A stretch of DNA of 64,000 nt from Cupidesulfovibrio sp000226255 (GTDB lineage Bacteria; Desulfobacterota; Desulfovibrionia; Desulfovibrionales; Desulfovibrionaceae). The position numbers were made by a program, and so were the translations under genes. Positions 35,201 to 43,759 of the stretch are shown one piece after another. Below the pieces are notes generated by a model. It searched no databases. It saw nothing but the letters and a program-made list of their open reading frames with translations, and had not been told where the DNA came from. Where the stretch lies: assembly GCF_003402415.2 (NCBI RefSeq), contig NZ_AP036014.1, forward strand, positions 3,410,001 through 3,474,000, read 5' to 3'. Numbering within the stretch: position 1 is the stretch's first letter; each line of letters opens with the position of its first letter.

Positions 35201-36048
35201 TGCTTACGTTCATCGCCGCTCTCATCGGGCTTGCCCTCACCCCGGTGGTCGGGGGCCTTCTTGCCGGTGTTGACCGCCGCGTCACCGCCCGCCTGCAGTC
35301 CCGCTTCGGGCCGCCCATCCTGCAGCCCTTCTACGACGTGCTGAAGCTGCTGGGCAAAGCGCCCATGGTGGTCAACTCGTGGCAGGTCATGTCGGCCTAC
35401 ATCTACGTGATGTCCTCCGCCCTGGCCGTGCTGCTGTTCTTCATGCAGGGCGACCTGCTGCTGCTCTTCTTCGTCATGACCATCGGCGCGGTGTTCCAGG
35501 TGGTGGGCGCGCTGTCCGTGCCTTCCCCCTACGCCCAGGTGGGCGCCCAGCGCGAACTGCTGCAGATGCTGGCCTACGAGCCGCTGATCATCGTGGTGTT
35601 CGTGGGCATCTCCATGGCCACCGGCAGCTTCAAGATCGCCGACATCTACGCCATGGACAAGCCGCTGCTGCTCAGCATGCCGTTCCTGTTCATCGCGCTC
35701 GGCTACGCGCTGACCATCAAGCTGCGCAAGTCGCCCTTCGACATCTCGGCCTGCCACCATGCCCACCAGGAACTGGTGCGCGGCGTGCTGACCGAATACT
35801 CGGGGCCGCACCTGGCGCTGCTGGAAATCGGCCACTGGTTCGACGTGGTGCTCATCCTCGGCCTGTGCTCGCTGTTCTGGCACACCAGCATCGTCGGCAT
35901 GGTCGCGCTGCTGGTGGTGACCTACGCGGCGGAAATCCTGATCGACAACATCTGCGCGCGCATGACCTGGCCGTGGATGCTGAAGAACGTACTGGGCGTG
36001 GGGCTTGTGCTGTCGGTGTTCAACCTGCTCTGGCTCTACGTCAGCTAA
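35200..36048 (+). CDS. echB: Ech hydrogenase subunit B (NuoH-like)
   Basis: 282-residue membrane subunit that connects the hydrogenase module to the ion pump, homologous to complex I NuoH/ND1 and HycD. Visible signatures are RVTARLQSRFGPPILQPFYD near the N-terminus and KLRKSPFDISACHHAHQELV, the NuoH-type cytoplasmic loop with conserved acidic residues in the following EYSG. About eight hydrophobic segments. It starts on the last base of the echA stop. The next gene begins 15 bases downstream after GGGGAGGAGG. Confidence 0.93.
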   Translation: MLTFIAALIGLALTPVVGGLLAGVDRRVTARLQSRFGPPILQPFYDVLKLLGKAPMVVNSWQVMSAYIYVMSSALAVLLFFMQGDLLLLFFVMTIGAVFQVVGALSVPSPYAQVGAQRELLQMLAYEPLIIVVFVGISMATGSFKIADIYAMDKPLLLSMPFLFIALGYALTIKLRKSPFDISACHHAHQELVRGVLTEYSGPHLALLEIGHWFDVVLILGLCSLFWHTSIVGMVALLVVTYAAEILIDNICARMTWPWMLKNVLGVGLVLSVFNLLWLYVS

Positions 36049-36063
36049 GGGGAGGAGGCGATA

Positions 36064-36537
36064 ATGGGTCTGCTTGAGAACTGGATCAACAAAGGCCGTC
36101 TGAAGTCCCCGTGGGTCGTGCATTTCGACTGCGGGTCGTGCAACGGCTGCGATATCGAAGTGCTGGCCTGCCTTACCCCCGTCTTCGACGTGGAGCGTTT
36201 CGGCATCATCAACGTGGGCAACCCCAAGCACGCCGACGTGCTGCTGGTCACCGGCACGGTGAACCACCGCAACAAGAAGGTGCTGAAGAACATCTACGAC
36301 CAGATGCCCGACCCCAAGGCCGTCATCGCCATCGGTGCGTGCGGCACCTCGGGCGGGGTGTTCCGCGAGTGCTACAACGTGGTGGGCGGCGTCGACCAGG
36401 TCATCCCGGTCGACGTGTACGTGCCCGGTTGCCCGGCCAAGCCCGACGCCATCATCGACGGCGTCGTCACCGCCCTTGACGTGGTGAAGGCCAAGCTCGG
36501 CCTTGGCGAGATGCCCAAGGTGACCGTCATCGACTAG
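36064..36537 (+). CDS. echC: Ech hydrogenase small subunit C (NuoB-like)
   Basis: 157 residues. It carries the proximal [4Fe-4S] cluster that links the NiFe site to EchF. Cysteines are seen in CGSCNGCDIE (Cys23, 26, 29), in GACGTSGG and in VPGCPAKPD, the standard pattern for Ech-type small subunits. Like other group 4 hydrogenases it has no Tat signal, so it sits on the cytoplasmic side. The ribosome site GGAGGAGG lies 5 bases from ATG. Confidence 0.94.
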   Translation: MGLLENWINKGRLKSPWVVHFDCGSCNGCDIEVLACLTPVFDVERFGIINVGNPKHADVLLVTGTVNHRNKKVLKNIYDQMPDPKAVIAIGACGTSGGVFRECYNVVGGVDQVIPVDVYVPGCPAKPDAIIDGVVTALDVVKAKLGLGEMPKVTVID

Positions 36538-36659
36538 GCCGCATGGCGGGATGCCCCCGCCGACGTCCGCGCCGTCCTGCCCCCCCGTGGGCGGGACGGG
36601 CGCGAACCCTCAAGCGCCGGAAGGACCGGCGAGCCCCCCACGGGGCAACGAGGACAGCA

Positions 36660-37052
36660 ATGCCCACGCACAGCGAAATACTGAACGCAACGCCCATCGC
36701 CGTCGATGCCGTGGTCGCGCAGGCCAAGAGCATGTTCGACCAGGGCTACCGCCTGGTCACCATGTCCGTGGTGGACCTTGGCGACGGCAACGTGGATATC
36801 TTCTACCACTACGACCTGAACAACGAGATGACCCACTTCCGGCTGACCCACCCCAAGGACCAGCCCGTGCCCAGCATCTCTCCCGTCTACTTCGCCGCGC
36901 TGCTCGTGGAAAACGAGTCGCGCGACCATTTCAACCTGAAGTTCGACGGCCTGGTGCTGGATTTCAACCGTACGCTGTACCTGGATGACGAGATTACCTC
37001 GACCATCTCGGCGCCGTTCTGCAAGATCTCCACCATCCAGAAGAAGGATTAA
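36660..37052 (+). CDS. echD: Ech hydrogenase subunit D (NuoC-like)
   Basis: 130 residues, NuoC-like soluble subunit of the Ech peripheral arm. The middle part contains the family-like stretch LVTMSVVDLGDGNVDIFYHYD. It has no cofactor residues and is thought to be structural. ATG 36660 follows ACGAGGACAGC. The 122-base gap from echC is larger than elsewhere in the operon and shows no other gene. Confidence 0.88.
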   Translation: MPTHSEILNATPIAVDAVVAQAKSMFDQGYRLVTMSVVDLGDGNVDIFYHYDLNNEMTHFRLTHPKDQPVPSISPVYFAALLVENESRDHFNLKFDGLVLDFNRTLYLDDEITSTISAPFCKISTIQKKD

Positions 37053-37064
37053 GAGGTAGGTCTC

Positions 37065-38141
37065 ATGTCCCGCACCATCATTCCTTTCGGTCCGCAGCAT
37101 CCGGTTCTGCCGGAACCCCTGCACCTGAAACTGGTCGTCGAGGATGAAACCATCGTCGAAGCCATTCCCGCCCTGGGATACGTGCATCGCGGCCTTGAAA
37201 CCCTCGCCAGCATCCGTGACTACAACCAGATGGTCTACATCGTGGAACGGGTGTGCGGCATCTGCTCGTGCATCCACGCCATGTGCTACTGCCACGGCCT
37301 TGAAACCATGATGAACGTCGAGGTGCCCACCCGCGCCAAGTACCTGCGGGTGATCTGGTCGGAACTGCACCGTATCCACAGCCACCTGCTGTGGCTCGGC
37401 CTGTTCGCAGACGGCTTCGGCTTCGAAAGCCTGTTCATGCAGTTCTGGAAGATCCGCGAACGCGTCATGGACATCAACGAAGCCACGGCGGGCAACCGCG
37501 TGGTCATCTCTGTCAACGTGGTGGGCGGCGTGCGCCGCGACCTGGACAAGACCCAGCAGCGCTGGATTCTCGACGAGCTGGACAAGCTGGAAAAGGAACT
37601 GCGCCAGCTGATGAAGACCATGCTCGACGACTACACCGTGAAGAAGCGCACCGTGGGCGTTGGCGTGCTGACGGCCGAACAGGCCCTCCAGCTCGGCGCT
37701 GTCGGCCCCACCCTGCGCGGCAGCGGCGTTGCCCAGGACGCCCGCCAGCTTGGCTACGCGGCCTTCGACGAACTGGACTTCGAGCCCGTCACCTCGCCCG
37801 AGGGCGACAGCTGGGCCCGTTCCAAGGTCCGGTTCATGGAAACGCTGCAATCCATGGATCTCGTGCGTCAGGCCATTTCGCGCCTGCCCGATACCGAACT
37901 GGCCGTCAAGGTTCCCGGCAAGCCCACCGGCGAGGTGGTCTGCCGTGTCGAACAGCCCCGCGGCGAGTTGCTGTACTATCTCAAGGGCAACGGCTCGAAG
38001 AACATGGAGCGGGTGCGCATCCGCACCCCCACCTTCGCCAACATCCCGCCGCTTCTGGCCATGCTGCCCGGCGCGCAGCTTGCCGACGTGCCCATCGCGG
38101 CCCTGACCATCGACCCGTGCATCAGCTGCACCGAGCGGTAA
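37065..38141 (+). CDS. echE: Ech hydrogenase large subunit E, [NiFe] active site
   Basis: 358 residues. The four Ni-binding cysteines are present: Cys64 and Cys67 in ERVCGICSCIH, and Cys352 and Cys355 in DPCISCTER. The protein ends at the Arg of DPCxxCxxR. There is therefore no C-terminal peptide to be removed by a maturation endopeptidase, as known for some Ech and CooH enzymes and unlike most NiFe hydrogenases. It catalyses H+ reduction or H2 oxidation coupled to ferredoxin through EchC and EchF. Ribosome site GAGGTAGG. No hyp maturation genes are adjacent. Confidence 0.95.
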   Translation: MSRTIIPFGPQHPVLPEPLHLKLVVEDETIVEAIPALGYVHRGLETLASIRDYNQMVYIVERVCGICSCIHAMCYCHGLETMMNVEVPTRAKYLRVIWSELHRIHSHLLWLGLFADGFGFESLFMQFWKIRERVMDINEATAGNRVVISVNVVGGVRRDLDKTQQRWILDELDKLEKELRQLMKTMLDDYTVKKRTVGVGVLTAEQALQLGAVGPTLRGSGVAQDARQLGYAAFDELDFEPVTSPEGDSWARSKVRFMETLQSMDLVRQAISRLPDTELAVKVPGKPTGEVVCRVEQPRGELLYYLKGNGSKNMERVRIRTPTFANIPPLLAMLPGAQLADVPIAALTIDPCISCTER

Positions 38142-38158
38142 GCAAGGAGACAAAGACC

Positions 38159-38554
38159 ATGTACATGCTCAGCAACGTGCTGCGGAACATCATGGGGAAA
38201 TACTCCACCCGGCTGTACCCGTTCGAAACGAGGCCGGCGTACGAGGGTTTCCGCGGCAAACTGGTGAACAACATCCACGACTGCATCTTCTGCAAGAGCT
38301 GCCAGATCAAGTGCCCTTCGCAGTGCATCACCGTGGACCCCAAGGAAGGCAAGTGGGATTGCGATCCCTTTGCCTGCGTGTACTGCTCGGTGTGCGTCGA
38401 TGCATGCCCCACGCACTGCCTGTCGATGGAAAACCAGCATCGCAAGCCCGCGCCCAGCAAGTTCGTGGTGAGCCTGCAGGGCACGCCCAGAAAGTCCAAG
38501 AAGGCCGACAAGAGCGCCGAAAAGCCTGCCGAGGCCGACGCTCCCGAAGCCTAG
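38159..38554 (+). CDS. echF: Ech hydrogenase subunit F (2x[4Fe-4S] ferredoxin-like, NuoI-like)
   Basis: 131 residues with two CxxCxxCxxxCP motifs, CIFCKSCQIKCP (about residues 42-53) and CVYCSVCVDACP (about 76-87). They form two [4Fe-4S] clusters that take electrons from ferredoxin. The last ~35 residues are a Lys/Ala/Glu-rich tail (KSKKADKSAEKPAEADAP), possibly a docking extension. Ribosome site AAGGAGACAAAG. Last gene of the operon; a hairpin follows at 38642. Confidence 0.94.
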   Translation: MYMLSNVLRNIMGKYSTRLYPFETRPAYEGFRGKLVNNIHDCIFCKSCQIKCPSQCITVDPKEGKWDCDPFACVYCSVCVDACPTHCLSMENQHRKPAPSKFVVSLQGTPRKSKKADKSAEKPAEADAPEA

Positions 38555-38641
38555 ACGAATACCCCGCGCGTCCGGCACGGCGAATGCCGGGCACGCGGCT
38601 GCCTTGAGAGCTGACCGGGAAGCGGGGAAACGACCCGGAAC

Positions 38642-38675
38642 AGAAGGGGCGCGGTGAAAACCGCGCCCCGCTCTG
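38642..38675. terminator. Intrinsic terminator after echF
   Basis: GGGGCGCGGT-GAAA-ACCGCGCCCC is a perfect 10-bp stem with a GAAA tetraloop, flanked by CAGA/TCTG outer pairs. It lies between converging echF and the AAA+ regulator and may serve both. Confidence 0.75.
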
Positions 38676-38761
38676 TTCCGAAATGTGGGAAATCGAGAAA
38701 GGCGTGGCAAGCCGCGCCACGCACCGCGCGACAAAGAGGCATGCCCGGGGCCTAGGACGTA

Positions 38762-41425
38762 TCAGTCGGCGTCGGCGGCCTTGCTTCCCGCGCCGTGCGC
38801 CAGAACGTAGCGCGTGGAGGGTCCCTGTCCCACCTTGTCCAGCACCCGCCGCTTCACCATGTCATGCAGGTCATGGTTGGCCGTCCGCACCGGCAGCCCC
38901 CCGCCAATGCAGTTCTGGTACTCCTGCCGGGTAATGGATCCCTGCGCCAGGACACGGCTGTAGGCCAGTTGCTGGCGCTTGTTCAGCGTGTGTCGGCCCG
39001 GCCCGCCCACACCGCCATGAAAACCCGCAGCGCCGTCCAGATCGGACCGGCCGGGTTCAGCCACCCCGGACGGTGCCTGTCCCGCCCCTCCGTCGGTCTG
39101 TTCGAGGTGCCCACCGTCCGGAAGCTCACGCGGCAAATCGTGCGGCAGGACGTGTGACAGCCCCCCCGCAGTATCGTCCTTCTCCACGTCTCCATCCCTT
39201 TTCACCAGAGCCAGACGCCCCGCATCGCCCTCGAGCACGATGTCCTCGGCTTGGATGACGTTGCTCTCCGCCATCACCGCCGCATTGGTGATGCGGTTGA
39301 TGAACTCTCGCACGTTGCCCGGCCAGTCGTGCCCCATGAGCTTGTCGATGGCGCCGTTGCTGAAGCCCAACCCTTGCTTGCCCGCCTTTTTTTCCGCGTT
39401 CACCAGGCAACGCACGGCCAGCAGCGGAATACTTTCCTTGTGTTCGCGCAGGGGCGGCGTGGACAGGGTAATGACCTTAAGCCGGAAATAGAGGTCCTCG
39501 CGAAAGGCCTTGCGCTCTATGAGCTGTTCCAGGCTCACGTTGGTGGCGGCAATGATGCGCACGTCCACGTCGATTTCCGAATCGCTGCCCAGCGGCTTGA
39601 TCTTGCGCATGGCCACCGCGCGCAACAGCGCCTGCTGCACCTTGGGTGACGCCGTCTGGATTTCGTCCAGAAAAAGGGTGCCCTGATTGGCGTTGAGAAA
39701 GGCCCCCTTGCGCTCGCTCTTGGCCTCGGTGAAGGCCCACTTCACGTGACCGAACAGCGTGTCGAGCAGCAGGTTCTCGTCCAGCGCGCCACAGTCCACG
39801 CAGATGAACGGCCCGCCGGAGCGTCGGCTGTGCCGGTGGATGGCCTCTGCCGTAAGCTGCTTGCCGGTGCCGGTCTCGCCCACGATGAGCACGTCCACGT
39901 CCACGCGCGCGGCCTTCAGCACATCGCTCTTCAACTGCTCGATCTTCGGCCCAAGACCGCAGAATTCCGGCAGGCCCCCTTGCAACGCCCCGGTAATCTG
40001 CGCCTGCAACTGATCGTCGATGACGGCCCTGCGCCGCATGTTCACCGCCCGCAACGCCTCGTCCTTTGAACGGATAAGCTCGGACTGATGGCGCATGCGC
40101 TCGATCATCTTGTTCACCGCATCCCGGAGCATGCCCGTCTCGTATCCGGAATGCGGAATGTCCACCGGGGTCATTTCCTGCGAGGCCCATGCGGTGCTCA
40201 CCGCATGCGTCATCTTGAGGATGGGCTTCGCGATGACCCGGCTCACCAGATAGACCAGTGCGGCTATCAGGGCGATGGTGCACAGGGTTATGAGCAGCAT
40301 GATGTCGATATGGCGGTACCCTGCGGTCAGCGTGAGTTGGCTGCGATCCATGGTGGCGATGCCCGCATACACCACCGGGGCCTGTTCCGGGCGGGTGGTG
40401 AAGCGCACGGGTGCATAGGCCTGGATGCAATCACGCGGAAGGCCCGTCTGGGGCGTATCCGCCGTGAAGTCGGCGCTGGTCAGGGTTGCCAGGCCGGACC
40501 GGCCCTCATTTATCGCGCGCACCATCCGCCAGAACGGCTTGTGCAGCGAACTTGGCCGAAACGCACAGGAAATGTACGGATTGCCCAGCGTCCCCTCGAA
40601 CCCCGCGCGGGCGAGATACGTGGCCAACGGTGGATCCTGCTTATCGATGTCCTCGGACTGGAACAGTTCCCAGCCGTCCGTGTCGAACATGAAGCTGTAC
40701 AGTATCTCGTCGTTGTACTGCACGCCCCGCAACGGCGACTGGGCCGAACTGTACAGCGAAAGAACGTCGCGGATCTGGCGCACGTCCAGGGCCAGCAGCA
40801 AATGCCCCCGTTCGCCCCCGGGCGTGACGTACGGCGTGGCCATGCGGATGACCTGTGAAGACACCTTGCGATTGGGATTGGTTTCGGAGGGGAAGGGATA
40901 TTCCACCTCCATGACCGGCGATATCCAGACTTCACCGGACTCCAGCGGGGGCAGCTTTTCGATGAACAGGAACGGATTGGGGTGGATTTTGTCCAGCCTG
41001 TTCTCCGGCAGGGTCAGTATCTCGCCATCGTTGATGACGAAGAAGGTATGGCCGCCTTCCTTTTGCGAGATCTTGGCAAGCTCGCAATATCTAGTACCGG
41101 AAATGGCCAGACGACGCTCCAGAAAGCCCCGCAGCAGCCTGTCTTCACCCGCCTGCTGTTCGGCGATGAGCAGGTCCTGCCTGCAATGCCCCAGAAAGTC
41201 CTCCACCTGCCGGGCCATGGCCTGGGTCTGGACGGCCGCGATGCGCTCCAGCCCAGTCTGGATGAATGTGTTGGAAAGCAGGTGGGTAAGATAGCCGGTA
41301 ACCGCCAGGGTCAGAACCACGGGGGGCAACAGGGCCAGCATGAGTTTGCCCTTGAGGGTCATGTCCCTGAACCAGTTGAAGGTATTCGACAGTTTTTCGA
41401 AGACGCTCCGTCCCATATCCGGCAT
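38762..41425 (-). CDS. Membrane-bound AAA+ regulator: Cache-HAMP-AAA+ with degenerate GAFTGA and a winged helix
   Basis: 887 residues. TM1 is about residues 27-47. A long extracytoplasmic Cache-like sensor (~50-330) follows, then TM2 near 345-365 (LLITLCTIALIAALVYLVSR), HAMP, a coiled coil, and an AAA+ domain (~455-690). Walker A is GETGTGKQ, Walker B is GTLFLDEIQTA, and DWPGNVREFINRI closes the domain. The loop that contacts sigma54 is WAFTEA (residues 563-568) where family members have GAFTGA. The C-terminus has no Fis helix; it has a Ser/Gly/Pro linker and a winged-helix region (SRVLAQGSITRQEYQNCIGG). ATG 41425 follows AAGGAG at 8 bases; the frame extends 36 codons further. It is transcribed divergently from a sigma54-like promoter and the TauE/SafE operon, its likely target. 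Confidence 0.85.
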   Translation of the reverse strand: MPDMGRSVFEKLSNTFNWFRDMTLKGKLMLALLPPVVLTLAVTGYLTHLLSNTFIQTGLERIAAVQTQAMARQVEDFLGHCRQDLLIAEQQAGEDRLLRGFLERRLAISGTRYCELAKISQKEGGHTFFVINDGEILTLPENRLDKIHPNPFLFIEKLPPLESGEVWISPVMEVEYPFPSETNPNRKVSSQVIRMATPYVTPGGERGHLLLALDVRQIRDVLSLYSSAQSPLRGVQYNDEILYSFMFDTDGWELFQSEDIDKQDPPLATYLARAGFEGTLGNPYISCAFRPSSLHKPFWRMVRAINEGRSGLATLTSADFTADTPQTGLPRDCIQAYAPVRFTTRPEQAPVVYAGIATMDRSQLTLTAGYRHIDIMLLITLCTIALIAALVYLVSRVIAKPILKMTHAVSTAWASQEMTPVDIPHSGYETGMLRDAVNKMIERMRHQSELIRSKDEALRAVNMRRRAVIDDQLQAQITGALQGGLPEFCGLGPKIEQLKSDVLKAARVDVDVLIVGETGTGKQLTAEAIHRHSRRSGGPFICVDCGALDENLLLDTLFGHVKWAFTEAKSERKGAFLNANQGTLFLDEIQTASPKVQQALLRAVAMRKIKPLGSDSEIDVDVRIIAATNVSLEQLIERKAFREDLYFRLKVITLSTPPLREHKESIPLLAVRCLVNAEKKAGKQGLGFSNGAIDKLMGHDWPGNVREFINRITNAAVMAESNVIQAEDIVLEGDAGRLALVKRDGDVEKDDTAGGLSHVLPHDLPRELPDGGHLEQTDGGAGQAPSGVAEPGRSDLDGAAGFHGGVGGPGRHTLNKRQQLAYSRVLAQGSITRQEYQNCIGGGLPVRTANHDLHDMVKRRVLDKVGQGPSTRYVLAHGAGSKAADAD

Positions 41426-41581
41426 TGCCAAAACTCCTTCTTGAAATTCGGAAGCATGGAACTCCACGCCAGCCCACCTTGCGATATCGCTTGCCAGAAG
41501 CAGCGTCAACCCGCCTATTGCAACCCCCTGCAAACACGAAAAGTAACGCCTTTCTCGCCAACCGCCCTGCCAACCTTCGAA

Positions 41582-41597
41582 TGGCCCGAGGTTTGCT
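41582..41597 (+). promoter_or_regulatory. Sigma54 promoter of the TauE/SafE operon
   Basis: TGGCCCG-AGGT-TTGCT matches the consensus TGGCACG-N4-TTGCW at all but one position, with GG and GC separated by exactly 10 bases. The start codon of the first gene is about 105 bases downstream. The gene for an AAA+ regulator lies directly divergent. Confidence 0.8.
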
Positions 41598-41702
41598 TTT
41601 ATTGCGAAACAACGGGCTCGCAGCCACAGCGCAACCCCGGAAACAACGTATCGGCATTACGCCGGACGGAAACGGGACAACCCCATACCTTCGGAGGAGT
41701 AC

Positions 41703-42002
41703 ATGTACAGGAAACTGGCCAAGCTGGGCGGCCTTGCAGCTCTGGTGCCCATGCTCGTGCCGTCGTCGCTCTGGGCGGCGGGTGGCAAGGCGGCGGAACT
41801 TGTCGTGGTGGCGGACACGCGGGTGCTCACCTCACCCGTGAACCGATATTTCGCGAACCTCTACAACACCGACATTCTGGTCTTCGCCGTATGGGCCGTG
41901 GTGCTCACCGCCCTGCTGGGGTGCATCCTCGGCGTCATCATGGACCGCATCATGATGTCCACCGGCATCGACCTGACCAAGCGCAAGATCATCGAGCACT
42001 AA
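41703..42002 (+). CDS. Small inner-membrane protein, first gene of the TauE/SafE operon
   Basis: 99 residues. Signal-like N-terminus (GLAALVPMLVPSSLWAAGG) with likely cleavage near LWAA, a ~25-residue exported stretch, then a strong membrane helix (ILVFAVWAVVLTALLGCILGV) and a short charged C-terminus. I do not recognise a named family. GGAGGAG precedes ATG. It lies 30 bases before the exporter gene, so it probably works with it, for example as a small accessory subunit; that is inference. Confidence 0.72.
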   Translation: MYRKLAKLGGLAALVPMLVPSSLWAAGGKAAELVVVADTRVLTSPVNRYFANLYNTDILVFAVWAVVLTALLGCILGVIMDRIMMSTGIDLTKRKIIEH

Positions 42003-42032
42003 CCGGAGCAAACCACCAGGAGTGAACTAAAC

Positions 42033-43058
42033 ATGGAATGGTTGTACATGCACATGCCCATTTCGGGCGTGAACATCCTGTGGCCCGGTCTTGTGCTCAT
42101 CGGCTTCTCGGTGGGCGTCATCGGCGGGTTCTTCGGCATGGGCGGCGCGTGGATGGTGACCCCCGGCCTCAACATCCTGGGCTTTCCGATGGCCTTTGCC
42201 ATCGGTACGGACATCGCGCACATCGCCGGCAAGTCCATGATCTCCACCATCCGGCACTCGAAGTTCGGCAACGTGGACTACAAACTCGGCATCGTCATGC
42301 TTGCAGGGACCATGGTCGGCATTGAGATCGGCGCGCAGATCGTCATGCATCTCGAACGCATCGGCCTTGTGGGCAGCGTGGTGCGCTGGGTATACGTGGT
42401 GGTGCTTGCGCTCATCGCCTTCATGGTCTTTGCCGACTACGCAAAGGCCGTAAGCAAGCGCAAGCGCGGCGAACTGGGTGAACACGGCGCGGAAGGAATC
42501 ACCTGGTACAAGACCATGCACCGCATCAACATTCCGCCCATGATGCACTTCCGCGAAGCCGGCATCACCTGCTCCATGTGGCTGCCCATCATCGTCAGCC
42601 TGGCCACGGGCGTCCTGGCCGGCTTCCTGGGTATCGGCGGTGGCCTGCTGCGCATGCCTGCCCTTGTCTACCTGATCGGTTGCCCCACTCACATCGCCGT
42701 GGGTACCGACCTGTTCGAAGTCATGGTCTCCGGCCTTTACGGCGCCTTCACTTACACTCTCAAGGGCCGCATCGAAATCGTGGCCGTGTTCGTAATGCTT
42801 ACTGGCGCCGCCATCGGCGCGCAGATCGGCACCGTGGCCACCAAGTACGCCAAAGGCTACGGCATCCGCGTTGCCTTCGGCCTCGCGGTCCTCGCCTGCA
42901 TGGTTTCCATCATCCTCAAGCAGTACAAGATGAACGATGCAGCCGCCGTGGTCATCCTTGGCGCCATCGGCCTCATCTGCCTGTGGATATGCAAGATCAT
43001 GTTCACCGGTGCCGCCCACGAACTGCGGATGAAGAACGCTGGCCTGGCCACCGAATAG
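42033..43058 (+). CDS. TauE/SafE-family anion exporter (sulfite/organosulfonate type)
   Basis: 341-residue polytopic membrane protein of the TauE/SafE family, which exports small anions such as sulfite, sulfoacetate or related compounds. The family duplication is visible: GVIGGFFGMGGAWMVTPGL near the N-terminus and GVLAGFLGIGGGLLRMPAL in the second half, each followed by GTD (IGTDIAH, VGTDLFE). About 8-9 hydrophobic segments. The central loop is extended (KRKRGELGEHGAEGITWYK) compared with short family members. Ribosome site CCAGGAGTG. Substrate is not deducible; in a sulfate reducer, sulfite or a sulfonate breakdown product is plausible. Confidence 0.9.
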   Translation: MEWLYMHMPISGVNILWPGLVLIGFSVGVIGGFFGMGGAWMVTPGLNILGFPMAFAIGTDIAHIAGKSMISTIRHSKFGNVDYKLGIVMLAGTMVGIEIGAQIVMHLERIGLVGSVVRWVYVVVLALIAFMVFADYAKAVSKRKRGELGEHGAEGITWYKTMHRINIPPMMHFREAGITCSMWLPIIVSLATGVLAGFLGIGGGLLRMPALVYLIGCPTHIAVGTDLFEVMVSGLYGAFTYTLKGRIEIVAVFVMLTGAAIGAQIGTVATKYAKGYGIRVAFGLAVLACMVSIILKQYKMNDAAAVVILGAIGLICLWICKIMFTGAAHELRMKNAGLATE

Positions 43059-43099
43059 CCCCACCGGGCACCGATGCACACGCAATACGGAGTGGAGAA

Positions 43100-43435
43100 A
43101 TGAGGAAGTTCGCCATTTTCAGCGCCACAGCGCTGCTTTCCGGCCTGCTTGCGGCGGCCCCGGTCCTTGCCGCGGAAGTCATTCAGGGCAAGTGCCTGGA
43201 CGTCAACCCCCAGGCAAAGACCCTCACCATCGAGGAATACGACATCAACTTCGACAAGGACTACAAGTTCGGCCATCCCACCGGGGTCAACACCACGGTG
43301 GACCTGACCAGGGCCAAGATCGGCATCGACCCGGTGCCCGGCGACATCCTGCGCATCGCGTACGACGCCGAAAAGGACAAGAAGGTTGCCCTGAAGGTGA
43401 TGAACATCACCAAGCAGAACCTGATGAAGAAGTAG
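43100..43435 (+). CDS. Small periplasmic protein of the TauE/SafE operon
   Basis: 111 residues with a signal peptide (ATALLSGLLAAAPVLAAE). The mature ~90 residues are a beta-rich domain (EVIQGKCLDVNPQAKTLTIE, PVPGDILRIAYDAEKDKKVAL) with one Cys, like a small OB or SH3-type barrel. No family name recognised. GTGGAG precedes ATG 43100. It is 41 bases after the exporter gene and is followed by a hairpin, so it may be the end of the most abundant transcript. Confidence 0.75.
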   Translation: MRKFAIFSATALLSGLLAAAPVLAAEVIQGKCLDVNPQAKTLTIEEYDINFDKDYKFGHPTGVNTTVDLTRAKIGIDPVPGDILRIAYDAEKDKKVALKVMNITKQNLMKK

Positions 43436-43445
43436 CCCCTGCCGC

Positions 43446-43490
43446 GGCCCGCCCCCGCCCCCCTTGACCGCATCCTCTCGGGGGCGGGCC
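43446..43490 (+). terminator. Hairpin inside the TauE/SafE operon
   Basis: GGCCCGCCCCCG and CGGGGGCGGGCC form a perfect 12-bp stem followed by CTTTAACC. It lies between the third and fourth genes and may act as a partial terminator or 3' stabiliser. Confidence 0.7.
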
Positions 43491-43524
43491 CTTTAACCAA
43501 TCTGGTACGCACAAGGAGCGGCGC

Positions 43525-43758
43525 ATGAGCAGATCTTCGTACAACCTGAAGCAGGCACTGGTGGTGGTGACGCAGGACGTGCTGCTGCTGGCGGAACTGG
43601 CACTGGCCATTTATCTTGGCAGCCGGAATCCCGATGACCTGTCGGGCATCTTCCTGCGCACCTTCATTCCCCTGGCCGCCCTTACGGTCTTTGCCTCGCG
43701 CTTGGCCATCCGTCGCCTGACCGCCGCAAGCCCCACCACCGTGCCCACGGAAGCCTGA
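43525..43758 (+). CDS. Small two-helix membrane protein
   Basis: 77 residues with two hydrophobic segments (VLLLAELALAIYLG and IFLRTFIPLAALTVFAS), probably a hairpin in the inner membrane. AAGGAG precedes ATG 43525. No family recognised. The next gene begins two bases after its stop, so the two are co-translated; both are membrane proteins downstream of the exporter. Confidence 0.68.
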   Translation: MSRSSYNLKQALVVVTQDVLLLAELALAIYLGSRNPDDLSGIFLRTFIPLAALTVFASRLAIRRLTAASPTTVPTEA

Positions 43759-43759
43759 C

